Notes under the pieces: generated by a model
Databases searched by the model: none
The model's input: the letters and a program-made list of their open reading frames with translations, nothing else
What the model was told of the DNA's origin: nothing
Made by a program: the position numbers and the translations under genes
Assembly (NCBI GenBank): GCA_964544105.1
Contig: CAZIZQ010000006.1
Location: forward strand, 1 to 33,418
Length of the DNA: 33,418 nt
Direction: 5' to 3'
Source of the DNA: GCA-016432345 sp964544105
Lineage (GTDB): Bacteria; Patescibacteriota; Microgenomatia; Levybacterales; UBA12049
Part shown: piece after piece, positions 28,608 to 33,418 of the stretch
Numbering within the stretch: position 1 is the first letter of the stretch
How the letters are laid out: the number at the start of each line of letters is the position of its first letter

Positions 28608-29903
28608 TTATTTTCCCACTAATTCTAACACCTGTTTTATCGAACTATAGTGAGCTGAACTAATAATCTGTGTAAACCCTAGTTTCTTTGCTTCTTTGAT
28701 CCGTTTTTCAAGAAGGGGCACCGGACGCAACTCTCCCAAAAGCCCGACCTCGGCAATACCAATTATTTTTGCCAATGCGATATTTCTCAAACTCGAGTAT
28801 ATGGCAAGACAAATTGCCGCGTCAACTGCCGGATCAATCACTTTTATTCCTCCCGCCACATTAACAAACACATCGGTTGTATCCAATGGCAGCTGACAAT
28901 GTTTTTGGAGCACTGCCAAAAGCAGCTCGAGTCGCCGGGAATCAACACCCGACGCAACCCGTCTCGGAAAAGGCAATTTTGATGATATAACAAGCGCTTG
29001 TATTTCAATAAGAAACGTTCTAGTCCCTTCCAGTATAACTGTTGTTACCGATCCCGGGGCTCCGGTTGTCTTATTTGTTAAAAAAATTTGTTCAGCGTTA
29101 TTTATCTCTTCCATCCCCATTTCACTCATTAAAAATATGCCTACCTCATCCACCGGGCCAAATCTATTCTTCAGACTTCGCAAAATTCGTGTCTGGGTGG
29201 TCTTTTCTCCTTCCAAAAAGAGCAATGTATCAACCATATGAGACAACACCATCGGCCCTGCCACCATTCCCTCTTTGGTTACGTGACCGACAATAATAAT
29301 GGGAATGTTGTTCGATTTTGCCATTCTAATCAACTGGGACGTGGCATATCGCACTTGCGAAACAGCCCCAGACAAGGCATCAATATTTTCTGACGCAATG
29401 GTTTGAATAGAGTCGACAATAACAAGTTTTGGCTTAATACTTTGGATCTGTTCGATAATCATATCGGTGTCAGTTGATGATAACAATAAAAGACCAGAAT
29501 CTTTGGAGGACAATCTATTTGCCCGCATTTTTACCTGCTGCTCTGACTCCTCGGCAGAAATATAGAGTACATTAGGTAAATTTAGTGCTATTTGTAAAAG
29601 AAGTGTAGATTTTCCAATTCCCGGATCCCCTGCTACCAGCGTTACCGACCCCAAAACAATTCCCCCACCCAACACAGCATCCATTTCTGCAAAGCCAGTC
29701 GATATCCTACTCTTCTCATCAGAAATAATTTCAGAAAGACTCTTAGGCTTAAGATCTACTTTTCTTGAATTCTGAATTCTGAATTCTGAATTATGAATTT
29801 CTTTTAAGGAGTTCCACGCCCCGCATTCCGGACACTTCCCCATCCACTGCGGTGTATCATAACCACATTCTTGGCACACAAAACTTACTGTAGCCTTTTT
29901 CAT
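28608..29903 (-). CDS. radA: DNA repair protein RadA (Sms)
   Basis: 431 residues, standard length. N-terminal zinc finger C10-x2-C13...C24-x2-C27, then a spacer lengthened by the heptamer repeat (IHNSEFRIQNSRK). The RecA-like ATPase has Walker A VAGDPGIGKSTLLLQ (about 90-104) and Walker B PKLVIVDSIQT. The RadA-specific LKNRFGP motif and a Lon-protease-like C-terminal domain (VASGVDSRRLELLLAVL) follow. It drives branch migration in recombinational repair. Its start overlaps the rpsA stop (ATGA), so the two are translationally coupled. Confidence 0.97.
   Translation of the reverse strand: MKKATVSFVCQECGYDTPQWMGKCPECGAWNSLKEIHNSEFRIQNSRKVDLKPKSLSEIISDEKSRISTGFAEMDAVLGGGIVLGSVTLVAGDPGIGKSTLLLQIALNLPNVLYISAEESEQQVKMRANRLSSKDSGLLLLSSTDTDMIIEQIQSIKPKLVIVDSIQTIASENIDALSGAVSQVRYATSQLIRMAKSNNIPIIIVGHVTKEGMVAGPMVLSHMVDTLLFLEGEKTTQTRILRSLKNRFGPVDEVGIFLMSEMGMEEINNAEQIFLTNKTTGAPGSVTTVILEGTRTFLIEIQALVISSKLPFPRRVASGVDSRRLELLLAVLQKHCQLPLDTTDVFVNVAGGIKVIDPAVDAAICLAIYSSLRNIALAKIIGIAEVGLLGELRPVPLLEKRIKEAKKLGFTQIISSAHYSSIKQVLELVGK
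29767..29799. repeat. Heptanucleotide tandem repeat (GAATTCT) inside radA
   Basis: About 3.7 copies of GAATTCT, plus a degenerate copy, encode HNSEFRIQNS between the zinc finger and ATPase of RadA. It is the reverse complement of the repeat at 24911. A single-unit change would truncate RadA after about 45 residues. Confidence 0.85.
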
Positions 29904-31003
29904 CTATAACCAATTGGTTTTTCCTTGAGTACCGGAATAAGCAAAATCTTGTGACGTCTACTATCTATTTCTGCTACCGTTGCCTCAATTTCTTGCCCTG
30001 CTTCATAACTGCCTGTTGGTGGAATTTTTTCTTTGCGAATAAACCCCTCTATATTTTCTCCTGTTTCCACATCAGCAACAGTTACCGTTACGCCGGTATT
30101 AAGCACTTTTATAACCGTGGCTTTTACCTTTTTATCAACAGGATAACGCTTACTGATTACCGTAAATGGATCCTCTGTTAATCGTTTTAAAGAAAGGTCA
30201 ACACGTTTTGTTTCTCCATCGATACGGACAACCGACAGTTCCAATTCTTGCCCAACAGCAAACATACCAATCAGGTCTTCTGTACGCTCCCAGGCTATTT
30301 CAGAAATATGCACTAAGCCATCAAGCTCGATATCGCCCTTTGCAACAGAAACAAAAAGTCCAAATGTGGTAATTGCCGAAATAGTACCCTTTACTTTATC
30401 GCCAATTTTTATTCCTTTTATAGCTTTGGCAAATGACTCATCGGTTACCGGGCGACGCTGGGAAAAAACCACCTTGTGGTCTTTTCGATTAATCTCTATC
30501 ACATATGCCGGAATCTTTTTACCCACCAACTCTTGTGGGTTTTCTGCAAAAGTTGTCTGGGAATTAGGAATAAACCCCGAAACATACTCTGATGTTTCAA
30601 CCACTAACCCGCCTTTTGTTGATTCTTGCACCAATACCTCAATCTGCTCCAGTTTTTCCTGTTTTTTGGTAATAACATCCCACAATTTGTTATCCATAAA
30701 CCGGCGAAGAGACACAACCGGGTTTCCTGTATCGGACTCTGGAGACAAAACCATCACATCAACTGTGTCCCCCACATGTAATGTATTTAGGAAGTTACGC
30801 AAAATACCCTTGTCTTTTTCAAAAACAATTGCTTCTGCCTTGGCATTGATATCAATCAAAATTTCTGAAGGGGTAAGTTTGGTAATTACGCCCTTGATGT
30901 TATCCCACTTGTTAAAGGTATTAAAAGAGGTTTTGGAGCGTTTCATCAGCTCCGCCATGGAAGTAGCTTTAGAAGAATTAGTTGCTATGTTTTGTGTCTT
31001 CAA
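29900..31003 (-). CDS. rpsA: Ribosomal protein S1 with four S1 domains
   Basis: 367 residues. Four S1 OB-folds: about 30-100 (WDNIKGVITKLTPSEILIDI), 118-185 (EQIEVLVQESTKGGLVVET), 200-272 (GDKVKGTISAITTFGLFVSV to LSLKRLTEDP) and 287-355 (DKKVKATVIKVLNTGVTVTV). Fewer repeats than the six of gamma-proteobacteria. It binds mRNA and aids initiation on the 30S subunit. The start is TTG at 31003 with AAGGTGG 9 nt upstream. An out-of-frame ATG lies 4 nt before it; the first in-frame ATG (30958) would remove 15 residues. First gene of an rpsA-radA unit. Confidence 0.94.
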   Translation of the reverse strand: MKTQNIATNSSKATSMAELMKRSKTSFNTFNKWDNIKGVITKLTPSEILIDINAKAEAIVFEKDKGILRNFLNTLHVGDTVDVMVLSPESDTGNPVVSLRRFMDNKLWDVITKKQEKLEQIEVLVQESTKGGLVVETSEYVSGFIPNSQTTFAENPQELVGKKIPAYVIEINRKDHKVVFSQRRPVTDESFAKAIKGIKIGDKVKGTISAITTFGLFVSVAKGDIELDGLVHISEIAWERTEDLIGMFAVGQELELSVVRIDGETKRVDLSLKRLTEDPFTVISKRYPVDKKVKATVIKVLNTGVTVTVADVETGENIEGFIRKEKIPPTGSYEAGQEIEATVAEIDSRRHKILLIPVLKEKPIGYR

Positions 31004-31039
31004 TCATGTACTCCACCTTTCTTTTATTAAAGTATCACT

Positions 31040-31068
31040 AGTATACTCCTTTTTCTAGAATTTTACAA
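31040..31068 (-). promoter_or_regulatory. Candidate rpsA promoter
   Basis: Minus strand: TTGTAA (31063-31068), 17-nt spacer and TATACT (31040-31045). It leaves a leader of about 30 nt with the Shine-Dalgarno site AAGGTGG. Confidence 0.55.
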
Positions 31069-31085
31069 ACACCCAAAAATCTTTT

Positions 31086-31310
31086 CTAAAGTAATTTCAC
31101 TAGATCTTCTACTGTCATATCTGTTTGGCGGAGAATTGATCGGAGTGTCCCTTGAGGAATTGGCTTTGGATGAACTGCAACTTGTGTCCATCTGCCATCA
31201 AGGTGGGAAAGACGAAAATGACTGCCTCTTTTACCAACAACTTTAAATCCTAATTTTTCTAAAGCAGCAATCAGTTGTTTTCCTTTAACATTTCGTGGCA
31301 GCTTGCTCAT
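31086..31310 (-). CDS. hicA: HicA-type mRNA interferase toxin
   Basis: 74 residues with the double-stranded-RNA-binding-like fold signature. GKQLIAALEKLGFKVVGKRGSHFRLSH contains the conserved G-S-H catalytic His, and VAVHPKPIPQGTLRSILRQ follows. It cleaves mRNA and tmRNA until bound by HicB. It starts on the base after the hicB stop, so the two are coupled. The order antitoxin-toxin is the reverse of the classic E. coli hicAB but common elsewhere. Confidence 0.92.
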   Translation of the reverse strand: MSKLPRNVKGKQLIAALEKLGFKVVGKRGSHFRLSHLDGRWTQVAVHPKPIPQGTLRSILRQTDMTVEDLVKLL

Positions 31311-31586
31311 TTACGCAAAAGAAATTTTTATACCTGCTGGAATGCTGATTTTTGTCGATGTAATAAATTGTTCTTCAACATGATCAACAGGAACATCTTT
31401 TCCTTCTTTTGCTAATGATGCAACTGCTAATTCGATACCGTCTTTAATACTTACTAAAACATCTTCTACACTATCTCCATAATCTGAAATACCAAGTGAT
31501 GGACAAGAAGCAACATAGACAGTAGATCCATCTTCATATTTCTCTTTTTCAATAATGATACGATAATTCAATACATTTTTTTCCAT
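31311..31586 (-). CDS. hicB: HicB-type antitoxin
   Basis: 91 residues from the ATG at 31586; the frame opens 5 codons earlier across the promoter and is rejected. The partially degraded RNase-H-like HicB fold shows in YRIIIEKEKYEDGSTVYVASCPSLGISDYGDSVEDVLVSIKDGIELAV. There is no C-terminal DNA-binding domain of the ribbon or helix-turn-helix type, only IPAGIKISFA, so autoregulation by DNA binding is not evident. It neutralises HicA encoded directly downstream. Confidence 0.92.
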   Translation of the reverse strand: MEKNVLNYRIIIEKEKYEDGSTVYVASCPSLGISDYGDSVEDVLVSIKDGIELAVASLAKEGKDVPVDHVEEQFITSTKISIPAGIKISFA

Positions 31587-31592
31587 AGAAGC

Positions 31593-31621
31593 AGTATACA
31601 AGATAAGAAACTTTATAACAA
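31593..31621 (-). promoter_or_regulatory. hicBA promoter, leaderless
   Basis: Minus strand: TTGTTA (31616-31621), 17-nt spacer and TATACT (31593-31598), then exactly six bases before the hicB ATG. Confidence 0.7.
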
Positions 31622-31663
31622 GTTTTGAGGCTAATTTGAGGATGAATTTTGAAGAAAAAAATC

Positions 31664-31816
31664 TCCTGGCAATGACCTATTGTCCCAATGCACCGTACGG
31701 CGCATAGTATCGTAAGCGCTAAAGCGTTTCACGACTCTGTTCGGAATGGCCCGCTTCGCCGAATTGCTCCAGCGAGGCGAGAAAGAGGTGGTACCACTTC
31801 GCTCCAATTACCAAGA
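31664..31816 (-). rRNA. rrf: 5S rRNA with a hairpin insertion
   Basis: Minus strand: helix I TCTTGGTAAT/ATTGCCAGGA closes the molecule. GCGAAGTGGTACCACC, CCATTCCGAAC, GTGAAACGC and the 3' AATAGGTCATTGCC are canonical 5S blocks. The total of about 153 nt exceeds the usual 115-120 because 31750-31781 adds about 32 nt in loop C. That insert folds as CGCCTCGC/GCGAAGCG with one mismatch. A T-rich run directly after the 3' end is consistent with termination. Confidence 0.9.
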
Positions 31817-32020
31817 GATTCTTTTCTTCAAAAGTAAATGTACAAATTAGCTCCTTAAAAGTGAAGAGAACAAAGCGCCTTAAAATAACTACATTCGACC
31901 ATTAGTACGGGTAGGCTTAACACGTTACCGTGCTTCCACCGCCCGCCTATCAACCTCGTGATCTTCGAGGGGTCTTCTCCCCCGCCAGAGGCGGGGAAAT
32001 GAGATCTAATCTTGGAGTCT

Positions 32021-32051
<31 letters not shown>

Positions 32052-32131
32052 AGGAAGGAATATAGCTACCCAGCGTTGCCCGTAAAGGTACAACTGGCAC
32101 ACCAGGGATTCCCTCATCCCAGTCCTCTCGT

Positions 32132-32828
32132 CATTTCGTTTACTTAGATCACTCTAAGGATCAGACTATATCTTCACCCCGAGCTAAGCTCGGGGGCTGG
32201 CATATAATGAAAGGCTTAGATTTCGGATTACTCCGATGCACCTTCCATATAAGTCGTTACGGGGGCATTTTCTAAAGTATTTCTCTGCGAGGAAAAATAA
32301 TTATAATCTCGCATTTTTTGAATCCATACAGCAATATCTTGTTTTGATAACAATTTTTGCTGTAATTGCGGAATCAATGTGAGTAACAATTCAACTTGTC
32401 TTTTCTTAAGTCGTATGTATGGCGCAAGCACTATCAGTACTTCGAATACTCTCTTAAATCCTTCTATGCGTAATTCGCATATATGATCATTCCGAGTATA
32501 AACATACCCACAACCAAGTACTGCTGAATCCATTCAATGTCGCTACGATATCTATTATCTTGATAAAAACAAATGACTGTTTTTACTCGAAAGATATCTT
32601 TGCCACGGTTCCTGCGATGCAATTGAAGCATAATACTTCCATCACCATCTAAAAATCCAGCAATATATGCAAAATCAAGTTTATTCACTTTAGAAAAGTC
32701 TTCCCACGGTATTACCCTTTGACTGTATATGAATTTAGTATAGGACTAAACCTAAATTCAAATCAATAGGGTTTCACCGTTATTAGCCAAATACCTTACT
32801 ACATTACTGTGGTAAGGAGCAATTGCTT
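32132..32828 (-). mobile_element. Group I intron in the 23S sarcin-ricin loop
   Basis: 697 nt. Removing it joins CCUAGU to ACGAGAGG, restoring the universal loop. The 5' exon ends in U and the intron in G, as group I introns require. Near its 3' end is AAGATATAGTC, the conserved P7/S element. Near its 5' end are GGTGAAACCC and AATACCGTGGGAAG, of the P/Q type. It carries a LAGLIDADG gene remnant and the palindrome CCCCGAGC/GCTCGGGG. The subgroup is not determined. Confidence 0.82.
32228..32688 (-). pseudogene. LAGLIDADG homing endonuclease, frameshifted
   Basis: Frame 1 (32688 to about 32510) begins VNKLDFAYIAGFLDGDGSIM, the LAGLIDADG helix with catalytic Asp, and runs to DIEWIQQY. Frame 2 (to 32228) continues LGCGYVYTRNDHICELRIEG to the end. 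One extra C after TAC would fuse them as IQQYLGCGY, the order expected for single-motif LAGLIDADG proteins of about 150 residues. So one base has been lost, in the genome or in the assembly. Encoded on the intron's sense strand. The start is uncertain (GTG at 32688 or further upstream). Confidence 0.8.
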
Positions 32829-32880
32829 ACTAGGGACGACCCTCCTCAAATCTCAAACGGTTGTCCAGGATAGAGACCGA

Positions 32881-33418
32881 CAATTATGTTACACTCGCCT
32901 AAGGCGAGGATGCAATATTTCTATTACACTCTACATATCGCTATGCAGTTCGGACTATATCATGCCCGCCATAGGCGGACTCTAACGTATAGTCTCTGAG
33001 GCGCTAAGAAAGAAGTGCTTCTTTTGAATATCGCTTATTTGTTACTCTTTTCGTAGTAAAAACAAGATTCACAATTTCTGTAAATCCATCTTTTTGCAAG
33101 TGTTTTTTCTGTTCTACTCTATTAAGAACTCCACAGAAAATTTTAAAATCTTGCATTTTTGATGTATGTAGTTGATATTTCTTGAAAAAAGGTACTACCT
33201 TTTCTTTTAAATCTTTCCTGTCTTTGACTAGTAAAATCCAAGATTTATCTTTTGGATTTTTTTCGTGATTAGGTTTTAAGTAACCACAACCAAGTCTTTT
33301 TTGAAAGATCTCAAGAACATTTTTACCTCCTGGATTTTGGCTTACATGAAATTCAGTAATGACTTGCCATTTCATTGGCAAATCTTCTCTTTTGCTAAAT
33401 CCCACATAAAAACACCCT
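32881..33418 (-). mobile_element. Second group I intron in 23S rRNA, partial
   Basis: Its 3' end is a G at 32881, followed by the exon UCGGUCUC (about E. coli position 2605). The conserved elements CAGAGACTATACG (R type, about 32987-32999) and GATATAGTCC (S type, about 32952-32961) pair as P7. Two palindromes (CTCGCCT/AGGCGAG at 32894-32908; CCGCC/GGCGG at 32965-32979) sit in peripheral loops. The 5' end lies beyond the window. Confidence 0.82.
33004..33417 (-). CDS. LAGLIDADG homing endonuclease in intron 2, N-terminus cut off
   Basis: The frame is open to the window edge: GCFYVGFSKREDLPMKWQVITEFHVSQN. GCFYV is the tail of a LAGLIDADG motif (GFVDGEGCF type) whose start lies outside. RLGCGYLKPNHEKNPKDKSW, LLVKDRKDLKEKVVPFFKKYQL and FKIFCGVLNRVEQKKHL match the single-motif family, and the stop is at 33004. 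Single-motif proteins act as homodimers cutting an intronless 23S gene. Frame intact in the part seen. Confidence 0.85.
   Translation of the reverse strand, partial: GCFYVGFSKREDLPMKWQVITEFHVSQNPGGKNVLEIFQKRLGCGYLKPNHEKNPKDKSWILLVKDRKDLKEKVVPFFKKYQLHTSKMQDFKIFCGVLNRVEQKKHLQKDGFTEIVNLVFTTKRVTNKRYSKEALLS

Noticed and set aside
31005..31007. ATG at 31007 as the rpsA start
   Set aside because: It is out of frame with the S1 domains and stops after nine codons; TTG at 31003 is in frame.

Overview
The window looks like a metagenome-assembled scaffold (two runs of N, at 17056-17084 and 24634-24646) from a Candidate Phyla Radiation (Patescibacteria) bacterium, perhaps of the Microgenomates type. That placement is inference. 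It rests on group I introns with LAGLIDADG endonuclease genes inside the 23S rRNA, a hairpin insertion in the 5S rRNA, AT-rich single-gene transcription units whose -10 box sits 6-7 nt before the start codon (leaderless mRNAs), many small palindromic and heptanucleotide repeats, and a gene set of informational genes, glycosyltransferases and odd surface proteins.

Layout. 1-756: 5' part of leuS (minus strand). 875-2852: three-gene operon of membrane and exported proteins. 3359-6805: a 1148-residue protein joining two recombinase-type DNA-binding SAM-like domains to a transmembrane segment and a tail-fibre-like exterior. 6874-8070 and 10622-11758: two AAA/DUF4143 ATPases. 8203-10374: O-antigen-ligase-like/TPR membrane protein. 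10398-10547: two tandem tRNA-Ala genes. 11887-12168: zinc-ribbon protein. 12231-14659: rho followed by a LysM/M23 peptidase (minus). 14947-15675: secreted DUF11-like protein with a sortase-like tail.

15676-20963 is the accessory core. Three GC-rich transcription units (16008-18298, 18734-19663, 20087-20872) lie in AT-rich surroundings, and a fourth lies at 25323-25892 on the other strand. They encode lipoprotein, collagen-like and signal-peptide proteins, a DUF4230-like protein and small accessory proteins. All four share one non-coding architecture: a GTTAACA-containing leader element, a long imperfect hairpin just before a strong Shine-Dalgarno site, and a terminal stem-loop preceded by a tiny ORF. 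Three of the proteins share a Cys/Trp-rich C-terminal domain that I do not recognise. This repeated format is the strongest candidate for an undescribed system in the window.

21027-26979 carries two GT2 glycosyltransferases and a large GT-C/DUF3367-like membrane protein, i.e. cell-surface glycan synthesis. 27729-31003 (minus) carries PIN-TRAM, radA and rpsA. 31086-31586 is a hicBA toxin-antitoxin pair. 31664 to the end is 5S and 23S rRNA (minus strand) with two group I introns.

Two modes of translation start seem to coexist. Most AT-rich genes with a readable promoter are leaderless or nearly so, while the GC-rich units use long structured leaders and strong Shine-Dalgarno sites.
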